Positions 8,572 to 17,335 of a stretch of DNA of 35,931 nt are shown here, piece by piece. A program made the position numbers and the translations under genes. Below the pieces are notes generated by a model. The model was not told where the DNA came from. It saw only the letters and a program-made list of their open reading frames with translations, and made no database searches. Position 1 is the first letter of the stretch, and each line of letters starts with the position of its first letter. The stretch is from Spirochaetota bacterium (GTDB taxonomy: Bacteria; Spirochaetota; UBA4802; JAGODF01), in assembly GCA_026419015.1 (NCBI GenBank), contig JAOAAF010000017.1:1-35931 (forward strand), written 5' to 3'.

Positions 8572-10095
8572 TTAAGGATTTCGTCTATACAGATGTGCCA
8601 TTTCTTTTAATTTTTTCCACATTTCCTGTGTTATTCCATCCTCTGTAAGTTTCCATCTCCAATTTCCTTGCGTAGTACCCGGCTTATTCATCCGAAATTC
8701 TTCCCCATATCCAATAATATCCTGGGCAGGGATAATCACTAAACGGGCCGTCGACATATATGCGAGCCGAATGAGTTGCCAATGAAAATCACTGAATTTC
8801 ACCGAACCAATATACTCTAAAATGTATTTTCGCTTCTCATTTCCAGTCTCATCGCCATAAAACCACCCATTTGTTGTATTATTGTCATGGGTGCCAGTAT
8901 ATACGACGCAATTTGGATTCTCAATATTATGGGGTAAATATTCATTATCGTTACTCCCATCAAAGGCAAATTGGAGAATTTTCATTCCTGGTAATTCCAA
9001 CTCATCGCGCAACTTTTTTACCTCGTCGGTAATCACTCCTAAATCCTCAGCAATCATTGGAATCTTACCAAGTTTTTTCTCCATCCACACAAAAAATTCT
9101 TTTCCTGGTCCTTTAATCCATTTGCCATTTACTGCAGTTTCCTCCTCTGCGGGAATAGACCAATATGCCTCAAAAGCACGAAAATGATCAATCCTCACCA
9201 CATCGACCATCGTGCATAAATGGCGAAGGCGTTTTAGCCACCATTCATACGTAGGTTCATGGAGTTTACCTTTTTCATTTTTCCACCGATAAAGCGGATT
9301 TCCCCAACGCTGCCCTGTCTCGCTAAAATAATCAGGTGGAACTCCTGCGACAAAAGTAGGTTTAAGCGTCCTTGCATCGAGTTGGAGAATTTCAGGATGA
9401 GCCCAAGCATCTGAACTTTCTAGATTAATATAAATTGGTATATCGCCAATGATCTTGATGCCGTAAGAATTGCATGTTTCTTTAAAAAGCCGCCATTGAC
9501 AAAAAAATATGAATTGCAAGAATTTATGATAATCAATGGGCTTCGAAAGCGCTTTAGCCCACTTTGCAAGTGCCGTTTTCTCTCTATGTTTAATTTCATC
9601 ATCCCATTGAGTCCAATCCTGTGTCTTGAAATGATCGCTCAATGCAGTAAAAAGCGAATAATCATCTAACCAGCACTTTTCCTCCTCACAAAACTCTGCA
9701 AATTTCTCTTTTTCTTTTTTCGACGCAGCATTCACAAACAAGGTAAATGCCCTTTCAAGAGCGATTGCCTTGTGGCGAGTGACCTTTTCGAAGTTAATAA
9801 AGTGTTCATCGCGAAAATCGCCCTTATCGATGTTGCCATCGTGCCATTCCATTTTTGCAAGCTCTTCTAAGCTGATAAAATAATGATTTCCCGCAAATGC
9901 TGATGATGAAGCATATGGTGAAAAATCAAACGCAGGCGATACCGGACCTATTGGCAAAATTTGCCAATAGGTTTGTCCCGCATCCCGCAAAAGGCGAGCA
10001 AACTGCGTAGCTTCTTCCCCAATCGTCCCTATTCCATATTTGCCCGGTAGACTCGTAATATGTAGCAATACACCACAAGAGCGTTTAAGTTTCAT
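8572..10095 (-). CDS. malQ: 4-alpha-glucanotransferase (amylomaltase, GH77)
   Basis: Disproportionating enzyme that transfers alpha-1,4-glucan segments between maltooligosaccharides; 507 residues, typical of bacterial amylomaltase. The start SCGVLLHITSLPGKYGIGTIG is characteristic. Catalytic residues are visible: nucleophile Asp303 in VVRIDHFRAF, acid/base Glu350 in IAEDLG, and the stabilising Asp404 in TGTHDNNT. The 250s loop (FVAGVPPDYFSETGQRWGNP) is present. The ATG overlaps the stop of the upstream acyl-CoA synthetase gene (ATGA, four bases), indicating translational coupling. It is convergent with glgC, so transcripts of glucan synthesis and glucan remodelling meet here. Confidence 0.96.
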   Translation of the reverse strand: MKLKRSCGVLLHITSLPGKYGIGTIGEEATQFARLLRDAGQTYWQILPIGPVSPAFDFSPYASSSAFAGNHYFISLEELAKMEWHDGNIDKGDFRDEHFINFEKVTRHKAIALERAFTLFVNAASKKEKEKFAEFCEEEKCWLDDYSLFTALSDHFKTQDWTQWDDEIKHREKTALAKWAKALSKPIDYHKFLQFIFFCQWRLFKETCNSYGIKIIGDIPIYINLESSDAWAHPEILQLDARTLKPTFVAGVPPDYFSETGQRWGNPLYRWKNEKGKLHEPTYEWWLKRLRHLCTMVDVVRIDHFRAFEAYWSIPAEEETAVNGKWIKGPGKEFFVWMEKKLGKIPMIAEDLGVITDEVKKLRDELELPGMKILQFAFDGSNDNEYLPHNIENPNCVVYTGTHDNNTTNGWFYGDETGNEKRKYILEYIGSVKFSDFHWQLIRLAYMSTARLVIIPAQDIIGYGEEFRMNKPGTTQGNWRWKLTEDGITQEMWKKLKEMAHLYRRNP

Positions 10096-12191
10096 AATTC
10101 AATCCTCATTCGTGCATCAAGCGCAACCGCTCCCTTCCCATCGTTAAAAATTCGGAAAGGATTAATGTCCAATTCGCGAATTTGGGGAAACGCCGCAAGT
10201 AGCTTCGATGTCTGGACAACTGCACTAACAAATGCATCGATATCTGCTCTTGTCTTTCCCCTTGCGCCTTTCAGCATCTTATACGAATTAAGTTTTGCAA
10301 TCCTTTTGCGCACTTCATTTTCTTCCGCAGGGCATAACAAGCATGCAATATCTTTAAAAATTTCGACAAATATGCCACCAAAGCCAAAAAATATCACTGG
10401 ACCAAAAGACTGATCGAATTTCCCTCCAATAAACATGTCATATCCATCATTCACCATGTTCTGGATGCGCACACCAATAAACGTTGCATTTTTTTTATAT
10501 GCAAATAGATTTTCTCTAATAAGGCAGAATCCTTTTCTTACTTCATCCTCACTGTTAATATTTAACAACACTCCACCTGCATCAGTTTTATGCACTGCAT
10601 CAGGAGAAACGACCTTCATTACCACTGGAAAACCCTTTTCTTTTGCAATTTTCACCGCTTCATCTTCGCTATGAGCAATCCCGGACAAAACTACCGGTAT
10701 CCCATATAACGAGAGTACCTCTAATGACTCCTCACCAATAACACCAGTATGCGAATTTATCCATTCCTTTGCCCGCGCATCGACAATCGTTTGTTTCGTG
10801 TCAATGTGTTTTAATTGTTCTTTCCGCGCATAGTAATCCCTTTGAAATGCAAGCGCTCGCACCATTTCTTCGGGATTATTAAAAATTGGGAAATTCACAT
10901 TTTGCTTCACCACATGCATGTACGAAGAAAGGCCATAAAGGCAAATGCCAAGGGGTTTTCCCGATGATAAAATCGCGCCATAGGTCTCTTTCGAAAGATC
11001 GCTCAAAAACATACCATAAAACACATTATCCCCTTCTGGCATTTTGGGTCGTTGGCTTATGATTATTGCACCATCAACATTCTCATTATGCATTACCGAA
11101 ACAACAACGTGTGCAACCATTTGCGGGTCATAGATATCACCCATATCGAGTGGATTTGAAAACTTAATAACACCTGCATTTGCAAAACTCTGAAGGCTCT
11201 CATAAAAATCGTCGCCTGGATCTGCAAAATCAAAACCAGCCTGTTCACAAAGATCTGCTCCAATTACAGAAAAGCCGCCCGCAGGGCTCATCACCATAAT
11301 TCTGTTTCCTTTCATTGGTGGAAGTTGAAAAGCCTTTACCACTGCAATGAAGTCATTGTAATTGCGTATGCGAATAATACCGGCTTCTTCAAATGCAGAA
11401 TCAATTATATCTTCATCATTTGAAATCGCCGCCGTATGGCTCATCGCCGCTCGTTTCCCTGCATCTGTGATATTAGATTTATAAATTACTATCGGTTTAT
11501 TAATCTTTTTCGCAAGTTCCACAAGCTCGCGGCCTCGCATGATACTTTCAAGATACATGCAGATAATATCGGTTTCGGGATCATCGCCAAGATACTTTAA
11601 AAAATCGACCTCATCGAGATCTAATTTATTTCCAATACTTGCAAACTTAGCCATCCCAATATGCTCATCCATCATGAGATTCCACATCATTAATCCCACA
11701 CCACCGCTTTGGGTAATGATGGACATTTTCCCTTTCGGGGGGCGATACAATGGGACAAATGGTAAACAAAGGCCATTTGCCGTATTGGCAACCATAAGTC
11801 CGTTTGGACCAACAAAGCGAATATTGTATTTTTTCGCGTTTTCAATAAGTTTTTCCGACAATTTCTTTCCTTCTTCCCCAAATTCCGAAAATCCCCCTGA
11901 CGGTATTGCCATTCGCCTAATGCCTATTTTCCCACATTCTTCAACATAATCGGGAACAAATTTTGCCGGAACAAGGCATACTGCCAAGTCAGGGACTTCT
12001 GGTAAATCGGCGATATTTTTATACATTCGAATTCCATCGACATGTGAAACTTCCGTGCGCGGATTTGTTCCAAAAATTCTCCCTCGATATCCCCATCGCA
12101 ATAGATTCTCTAAGATCATTCGTGGAATATTATTTGGCTTAGGTGAAAGCCCAATAATCACCAGCGATTCAGGATAAAATATCTTATCCAT
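10092..12191 (-). CDS. ADP-forming acyl-CoA/acetyl-CoA synthetase, fused alpha-beta
   Basis: Reversible acetyl-CoA + ADP + Pi to acetate + ATP + CoA is the family reaction; other acyl-CoAs are possible. The 699-residue protein has a CoA-binding Rossmann domain (about 5-130, VIIGLSPKPNNIP), two CoA-ligase domains (about 155-440) and a C-terminal ATP-grasp domain (about 490-699, VVMKVVSPDAVHKTDAGGV). Catalytic phospho-His252 is present in MSHTAAISNDE. No GNAT domain is fused, which argues against a Pat-type acetyltransferase. GGAGG lies ten bases before the ATG. In fermenters and archaea this enzyme yields ATP by substrate-level phosphorylation. Coupling with malQ suggests expression during alpha-glucan use (inference). 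Confidence 0.9.
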   Translation of the reverse strand: MDKIFYPESLVIIGLSPKPNNIPRMILENLLRWGYRGRIFGTNPRTEVSHVDGIRMYKNIADLPEVPDLAVCLVPAKFVPDYVEECGKIGIRRMAIPSGGFSEFGEEGKKLSEKLIENAKKYNIRFVGPNGLMVANTANGLCLPFVPLYRPPKGKMSIITQSGGVGLMMWNLMMDEHIGMAKFASIGNKLDLDEVDFLKYLGDDPETDIICMYLESIMRGRELVELAKKINKPIVIYKSNITDAGKRAAMSHTAAISNDEDIIDSAFEEAGIIRIRNYNDFIAVVKAFQLPPMKGNRIMVMSPAGGFSVIGADLCEQAGFDFADPGDDFYESLQSFANAGVIKFSNPLDMGDIYDPQMVAHVVVSVMHNENVDGAIIISQRPKMPEGDNVFYGMFLSDLSKETYGAILSSGKPLGICLYGLSSYMHVVKQNVNFPIFNNPEEMVRALAFQRDYYARKEQLKHIDTKQTIVDARAKEWINSHTGVIGEESLEVLSLYGIPVVLSGIAHSEDEAVKIAKEKGFPVVMKVVSPDAVHKTDAGGVLLNINSEDEVRKGFCLIRENLFAYKKNATFIGVRIQNMVNDGYDMFIGGKFDQSFGPVIFFGFGGIFVEIFKDIACLLCPAEENEVRKRIAKLNSYKMLKGARGKTRADIDAFVSAVVQTSKLLAAFPQIRELDINPFRIFNDGKGAVALDARMRIEL

Positions 12192-12374
12192 ACTTTCTTA
12201 ACCTCCAGCAGTTAATTTTCATCACGTAGGCAAAAAATTTTCTCCAAAGGGAATATATAGCTTTTAATACAAAGGGTAATTTAGTCAATCATGAAATTGA
12301 GATACATGCGTTAATTCTATTATTTAAGAATAAAGTTTCTCTAATATACAATCCAAAAAAATTCCGCTTTTGTA

Positions 12375-12404
12375 TTGACAATACCGATGCGCAAATTTCA
12401 TAGT
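12375..12404 (+). promoter_or_regulatory. Putative sigma70-type promoter for the small TPR gene
   Basis: A perfect -35 TTGACA (12375-12380) and a -10 CATAGT (12399-12404) are 18 bases apart. The predicted start of transcription, near 12411, would leave a leader of about 54 bases before the ATG at 12465. It is the only good hexamer pair I see in this spacer on the plus strand. Confidence 0.5.
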
Positions 12405-12464
12405 AAATTAAGTAGACCACAACATGTTTACATTTTCTTATTCTTATCATGACGTGAATTCCTT

Positions 12465-13010
12465 ATGAACGACATCAAACGCTATAACGAACGATTAAAA
12501 AAAATTCTTAGTCCTGAAGAACTTACCATTGTTAGAAAAGATCGTTATCGCATAATCGATTTTGGATACGAGTATGTCGATATTGGACAATATCGAAAAG
12601 CTTTCGAGCTTTTCAACATCGGTGTAAAATTAAACGGTTACGATCCCGATATACTCAATGGCCTAGGAATTACCTTGTGCGAAATGGGGAGGTTTAAATC
12701 AGCGCTAACTATTCTCAAAAAAGCAGTTCAACTTTATCCACATGATGCCCTAATTTTAGCTAATCTTGGTAATGTATATTGGGAAATTTGCGAATACGAA
12801 AAAGCGCTCTACTATTACTATAAATCATTAAGGCTGAACCCAAGCATAAGTGAAATTTATTATAACATTATTAGCGTCTATTACGAAATGGGAGAATTTT
12901 TAATGGCATATATTGCGTGCCTGCAATATTTAGAAAAATTCCCCCCCGATGAACAGATCATCGAATTGCGAAACGATATTCTCATTAACTTAGGGATTTC
13001 ACTCTTTTAA
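12465..13010 (+). CDS. Small tetratricopeptide-repeat protein
   Basis: Protein of 181 residues made almost wholly of TPR helices. Three consecutive 34-residue units can be traced from about residue 28 to 130 (GYEYVDIGQYRKAFELFNIG, LNGLGITLCEMGRFKSALTI, ILANLGNVYWEICEYEKALY), followed by a fourth, weaker unit. There is no signal peptide, membrane segment or catalytic domain, so it is probably a cytosolic scaffold. No clear Shine-Dalgarno precedes the ATG; the start was kept because a TTGACA-type promoter sits at a fitting distance. It is flanked by the divergent acyl-CoA synthetase and the convergent penicillin-acylase homolog, so it is probably monocistronic. Partners are unknown. Confidence 0.8.
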   Translation: MNDIKRYNERLKKILSPEELTIVRKDRYRIIDFGYEYVDIGQYRKAFELFNIGVKLNGYDPDILNGLGITLCEMGRFKSALTILKKAVQLYPHDALILANLGNVYWEICEYEKALYYYYKSLRLNPSISEIYYNIISVYYEMGEFLMAYIACLQYLEKFPPDEQIIELRNDILINLGISLF

Positions 13011-13130
13011 CGAAATCGTGTTATCAACTCTGTGCAGTCCATAAATCAAATGTTTCCATTTTGTATAACACAATAAACAATGCAATCTTCCAAAATTCGA
13101 GAAAAATATCGTTAAGTTTTCGAAATTTAT

Positions 13131-15443
13131 TTATTTTATAGGAAGAATTTTCATTTCATGTTTTATTGAATTACTATCAAACTCAACAAAATATCTATTG
13201 TTCATATAAAATTTACTGAATTCGGAGAGAGGATTCATAGAGATACCCGCAACCCGTGAAATAAATGCACCATTATAAAATGCGACAGAAAAAGCGGTAA
13301 CAGATTTAGCGCGATATCTATTATTCATATCCACTGGTGCATTGAATATTGTAGAATCATCGCCCGAAATTTTGTATAGATACGTTTTCATGAATTCTTT
13401 TCGCACAAGCGACTCCTTACGTAATAATGGGATTTGTAATTTTGCTTTATGCAACCGTCCCCATTTCCATTGATTCATATAAGGTCCGAAACTTTCATTG
13501 AGAAACTTTAATGCGTAAATGAATGCACGATCAAAAATCATGCTCCTTGTTTCCACGCGATCTTCAGTCTTCAAATCATCAAAAACGGGTGAATTTTCAT
13601 CTTTTGCGATTTGGGCAAAATTCTCCATCGCCCAATAATAATGCTCCAGCGCGTGATATGCATCATCTCCTAGCTCATCGTATATAGTTTCGAAGAAAAA
13701 TCTATTCAACACCACATTCATAATTGCAGAGGGAACCGAATCCTTTTGTGCGAAATAATCCCAATTTTTAAAATAAATTTTGCTAAGTTTTGCTGAAGGG
13801 ATAGGAATTTTATCGAGAAGACTACTATATATTGGGGTAAATTTCTTAGCAATTTGTGATTCCGTATCGTGAAGGATATCCTTTATTAAATGTGGTTGTG
13901 CAGAACGTTCCCTGATGAGTTCATTTATGCGTTCATAGCGCCACGTATCGTTGAAAACTTTTCTGTGCTGCAAAACAGGTGGGAGCACTGCAAGCATCTC
14001 GCTTCCAACGACGAGTTGTTTTCCACGTTCTTCGCTGAAATATGCCCCAATCGGTACTGTTGGTTCATAACCGTAATACAAATCGCCCCTTAATATTACA
14101 TTACCAATATTACGCCGTGATATAGCTCCTAAAAATGCAAGAATTCCTTTTTCATTCGTTGCAAGAAGATACACCTTGGGTATCGAAATCACATTCGTAA
14201 ACATTCGATGCGCATGAGATAATCCTTCCGCAAAAGGAAGGTCAAAAAGGAATTTAAAATATTCTTGTGATGGTTCTATGCCTTTAACGGAAATAATATC
14301 CGAAGGCAATTTCCCTTTAAATACATCGCTTATTATTGGGCAATCCTCTTTCCAGCGGACCTGATATGCTGTTGTGTCAGATATGGCTTCATCTTTTCGA
14401 ATTTCTATCTTCTCATCTTTAAATGGTACTTCAATCCACCTGCCACGTATTAAGCATTCAGTTCCTTGTCCTTTTTTTCTTGTTATTTCTCTATAAAAAT
14501 CTTGCACATCAATGCTAAGATTAAAACCTGCAAAAGAAAATTTTTCATTTCTCCCAGAGAAGATATATGGCAATCCAACAGCGGTTAAACCGATTACCGA
14601 TTTCCCTTTCACTTCTATTCGAACAGGATACCACACAGGATAGATGTTTGCAAGGCTTTCTGCATTAAACGCAAATGCTGACTTTTCATCAGCAGTTATG
14701 GATTCAGGGATGTAAAATGCAAAACCTCGATTAAACAAACCCACATACTTTTGGACTGTTTTTTGTAATTCTTTCAAAAGAAATATATTATTTTTCTCAT
14801 TTTCATCATATCCTCCTATCAGCCAGGAAGGAAAAATTTTCTTCACCTCGTTTCGAAGGTTTTGATTTTTAAAGATATACACAAGTTCTCGATTTTGTAA
14901 AAAAGAGAAACACCAATCAAGCATTAAAAGGATTGCTATTGAATCCTCCGCGACCCATTCAACATTACTTATATTACTGACCGCAGCAATATCGTGGTAA
15001 TTTCTTTTTAAAAATAAATTGAGCCCTTTTGTATATGCAATGAAATACGATGAGTATCTCTTCTCGAACTCGCGAAATATTCTTTCTGCCTTTCCCCTAA
15101 AATTTAATGTTCGCGACAATTTATCAATTACAAGCGCCTTCTCGCCTATACGAGCCGACAGCATGCCATTTGCAATAGCGCGATAATAATCCGCAATAAT
15201 TATCCCATCCTGCGCGTGCACATACCCTAACGCAAGGAGCGCATCTTCTATTTTTTCTGCTCGTATTAATGGGATTCCATTTTCATCGCGCAACACCGTG
15301 ATAGGTGCTAATACCTCTGCATGCAGAATCTCATCATAAGAGACAGTTTCTTTTACTTGAAAATACCATATTAAAAGTAACGCGATGCTTACAACAATTA
15401 CAACAGATAGAGAAAAGGTAACATATATTGCTTTCTTTTTCAT
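13131..15443 (-). CDS. Penicillin-acylase-family (Ntn hydrolase) homolog, probably catalytically dead
   Basis: Protein of 770 residues with an N-terminal signal anchor (about 7-29), so extracytoplasmic. Penicillin amidase features are recognisable: ITVLRDENGIPLIRAEKIEDALLALGYVHAQDG near the start, SFAGFNLSIDVQDFYREI near 303-320, ILHDTESQIAKKF, and WKWGRLHKAKLQIPL near the C terminus. In active members a Ser/Cys/Thr (S-N-N-W motif) becomes the N terminus of the beta chain. Here the aligned stretch is RGFAFYIPESITADEK, which puts Gly240 at that position. The oxyanion-hole Asn segment aligns with LVVGSEML (about 478-484), also without Asn. The alignment is by eye. It starts 36 bases after dapL on the same strand. 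No other lesion is seen, so the fold is probably kept for a non-catalytic role. Confidence 0.8.
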   Translation of the reverse strand: MKKKAIYVTFSLSVVIVVSIALLLIWYFQVKETVSYDEILHAEVLAPITVLRDENGIPLIRAEKIEDALLALGYVHAQDGIIIADYYRAIANGMLSARIGEKALVIDKLSRTLNFRGKAERIFREFEKRYSSYFIAYTKGLNLFLKRNYHDIAAVSNISNVEWVAEDSIAILLMLDWCFSFLQNRELVYIFKNQNLRNEVKKIFPSWLIGGYDENEKNNIFLLKELQKTVQKYVGLFNRGFAFYIPESITADEKSAFAFNAESLANIYPVWYPVRIEVKGKSVIGLTAVGLPYIFSGRNEKFSFAGFNLSIDVQDFYREITRKKGQGTECLIRGRWIEVPFKDEKIEIRKDEAISDTTAYQVRWKEDCPIISDVFKGKLPSDIISVKGIEPSQEYFKFLFDLPFAEGLSHAHRMFTNVISIPKVYLLATNEKGILAFLGAISRRNIGNVILRGDLYYGYEPTVPIGAYFSEERGKQLVVGSEMLAVLPPVLQHRKVFNDTWRYERINELIRERSAQPHLIKDILHDTESQIAKKFTPIYSSLLDKIPIPSAKLSKIYFKNWDYFAQKDSVPSAIMNVVLNRFFFETIYDELGDDAYHALEHYYWAMENFAQIAKDENSPVFDDLKTEDRVETRSMIFDRAFIYALKFLNESFGPYMNQWKWGRLHKAKLQIPLLRKESLVRKEFMKTYLYKISGDDSTIFNAPVDMNNRYRAKSVTAFSVAFYNGAFISRVAGISMNPLSEFSKFYMNNRYFVEFDSNSIKHEMKILPIK

Positions 15444-15479
15444 CTACATTCCCACACCTAAATCTGAAACGAAAAGAAA

Positions 15480-16715
15480 TTAAAATTCAAATTGGACATC
15501 GCTAAGCCTTTTTTCAACTTCGTGTAAAATCCGTTCTTCATCTTCAATTCCCTTTGATTCAAATGTTGCTGAAAATCTCACAAAGCTGCCTGCATCATCC
15601 CATGGCACTGTAGAAATGAGTTTTTCCCGTATAAGATATTGTGAAAACTCTTCAGCTGTTTCGAATCTTTTTCCTCCACGAATTCCCTTTGGGCATGAAA
15701 CATACAAATAAAATGTACCATTGGGCATCTCTGCATCAAAACCGAGCTTTCGCAAAATTGCAACAAGCTTTTTTAATCGACGTTCATATTTATCTCTCAT
15801 CTTATCCGTAAGGTGATAATTATTCAATGCAACAATAGCAGCTTTTTGAATAGCTTTGAACTGGCCAGAATCGTAATTATCCTTCACCATCGCAAAAGCG
15901 CTAACGGCAAGTTCATTACCAGCAACAAACGCGATCCTCCAGCCCGTCATATTAAACGATTTGGAAAGGGAATGAATTTCCACCCCAACTTCTTTTGCCC
16001 CAGGAATGCTCAAAAACGAGAGTGGCTTTCTCCCATAGGTAAGCGCTGCATATGCCGCATCGACAATTAACAATATTTTATGCTTCATTGCAAAAGCAAT
16101 GGCTTTTTTATAAAATTCCTCATCAGCACACGCACCTGTTGGATTATTTGGGTAATTCAACACCATCGCTTTTGCTTTCCTACATACATCTTCTGGGATG
16201 GAATCTAAATCAGGTAAAAAACTATTTTCTTTTGTAAGCTTCACATTATGCACCACGCCTCCATACCATTGCGCATGAGTCCCAAACACGGGGTATCCTG
16301 GCACCGTCATAATCACCATGTCCCCTGGATTTACAAATGCCGATGGCATCATTGCCAAAGCCGACTTTGATCCTATTGCATGCACAACTTCAGTTTGTGG
16401 ATTTATCCCTCTTACCCCAAACACATTTTCCAGGTAGCGTGCAGCAGCAATTTTGAACTCTTCAATTCCATTATCTGCATAACCCCTATTTTCTGGTTTT
16501 TCCGCTTCCTCTTTCAATGCTTCAATAACTACATCAAACGCTTTTTCATCAGGTTCTCCCACTCCTAAATCAATTAGCTCAATACCAGGATTGTCTCTAA
16601 TTGCCTCCCTTTTTGCTCTTTTAATTTTTTCAAATTTATATATTTTATCTTCTTTCCCGAACTTACTGCCCCCTATTCTTTCAGCGAAAAGCTCTTGAAT
16701 ATAAGATGTCCCCAT
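15480..16715 (-). CDS. dapL: LL-diaminopimelate aminotransferase-type PLP enzyme
   Basis: Fold-type I aminotransferase that would convert tetrahydrodipicolinate to LL-diaminopimelate in one step, for lysine and peptidoglycan. Length is 411 residues. Family marks are IDLGVGEPDEKAF, GYADNGIEEFKIAAARYL, GSKSALAMMPSAFVNPGD, NYPNNPTGA and VDAAYAALTYG (Asp219, Tyr222). The PLP lysine is K252 in HSLSKSFNMTGWR. The start at 16715 is chosen because GGGGAG lies seven bases upstream; six earlier codons are open but lack such a site. One base separates this ATG from the stop of the upstream gene. Related class I aminotransferases are an alternative, but the paired YADNG and SKSALAMMPSAF motifs favour DapL. 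Confidence 0.88.
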   Translation of the reverse strand: MGTSYIQELFAERIGGSKFGKEDKIYKFEKIKRAKREAIRDNPGIELIDLGVGEPDEKAFDVVIEALKEEAEKPENRGYADNGIEEFKIAAARYLENVFGVRGINPQTEVVHAIGSKSALAMMPSAFVNPGDMVIMTVPGYPVFGTHAQWYGGVVHNVKLTKENSFLPDLDSIPEDVCRKAKAMVLNYPNNPTGACADEEFYKKAIAFAMKHKILLIVDAAYAALTYGRKPLSFLSIPGAKEVGVEIHSLSKSFNMTGWRIAFVAGNELAVSAFAMVKDNYDSGQFKAIQKAAIVALNNYHLTDKMRDKYERRLKKLVAILRKLGFDAEMPNGTFYLYVSCPKGIRGGKRFETAEEFSQYLIREKLISTVPWDDAGSFVRFSATFESKGIEDEERILHEVEKRLSDVQFEF

Positions 16716-16716
16716 A

Positions 16717-17196
16717 CTATTTCTCCCCGACAATGGTAATTGCAGTGTTTATTAACTCAATTTTGACAAACGCATCATCGAGCAGTGTAAAAAATCTATT
16801 AAATTCACCTACGGCGTTTATTATCGTTTTCCCTTTTTGCAATCGCGCAAGCGTCGCAATATCTTCTTTTTCATAAACATTTTTTGAATATAAATAACAT
16901 TCCACATAGCCCTTCTCATAAGGAATCTCAACAACAACACAAAAATTATAATCGATATTGTTTGAAGGGAGCACTTCTTTTACTACTGCACTTTTAATTC
17001 CTACCAGTTCATCTCGCAAATTGCTTTCAATGAGATATTTTTTCGCTGGGTTTGTTGTGCTATCTATTTCTTCTTTTGCTTTTATTAATTCTGCAATTTC
17101 TATCTTTGGTCGAAACCATCGGACATATCCGCGATACCCGCACGTCGAAGAAAGTAAAGCAACAAGCATGAAACATGCAAAAATTTTTCTCATCAT
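16717..17196 (-). CDS. Small exported protein, putative lipoprotein
   Basis: No family recognised. From the ATG at 17196 (AGAGG five bases upstream) it has 159 residues. It begins with a short secretion signal, MMRKIFACFMLVALLSSTCG. Cys at about 19 follows L-S-S-T, a relaxed lipobox of the sort tolerated in spirochaetes but poor by the enterobacterial rule. The remainder is soluble, with mixed alpha/beta character and no obvious active site. An upstream extension to 17247 is open but would bury the signal. Its stop is one base before dapL, so the two are cotranscribed. An envelope role beside diaminopimelate synthesis is a guess from position only. Confidence 0.7.
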   Translation of the reverse strand: MMRKIFACFMLVALLSSTCGYRGYVRWFRPKIEIAELIKAKEEIDSTTNPAKKYLIESNLRDELVGIKSAVVKEVLPSNNIDYNFCVVVEIPYEKGYVECYLYSKNVYEKEDIATLARLQKGKTIINAVGEFNRFFTLLDDAFVKIELINTAITIVGEK

Positions 17197-17226
17197 CAAA
17201 ACCTCTTTACTCTTATCCCCGATGAC

Positions 17227-17255
17227 GATGTAATGCCAGTTGTTCATCGTGTCAA
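17227..17255 (-). promoter_or_regulatory. Putative sigma70-type promoter of the dapL transcript
   Basis: On the minus strand a perfect TTGACA (17250-17255) is followed after 17 bases by TACATC (17227-17232), a weak -10. It would initiate about 24 bases before the ATG at 17196. It lies in the 139-base gap after the upstream exported-protein gene, so the dapL group may be transcribed separately from it. Confidence 0.45.
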
Positions 17256-17335
17256 TACTATTTGTATTGAATCATCGCATTCGGATATTTAAAATTTTTC
17301 TTTTATTAGCAAAAAAATTTAATTTTAGTGAAGCA

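Noticed and set aside
13018-13071. Inverted repeat GTGTTAT/ATAACAC between the convergent TPR and penicillin-acylase genes
   Set aside because: Seven-base arms 40 bases apart with no T tract; not a convincing terminator.
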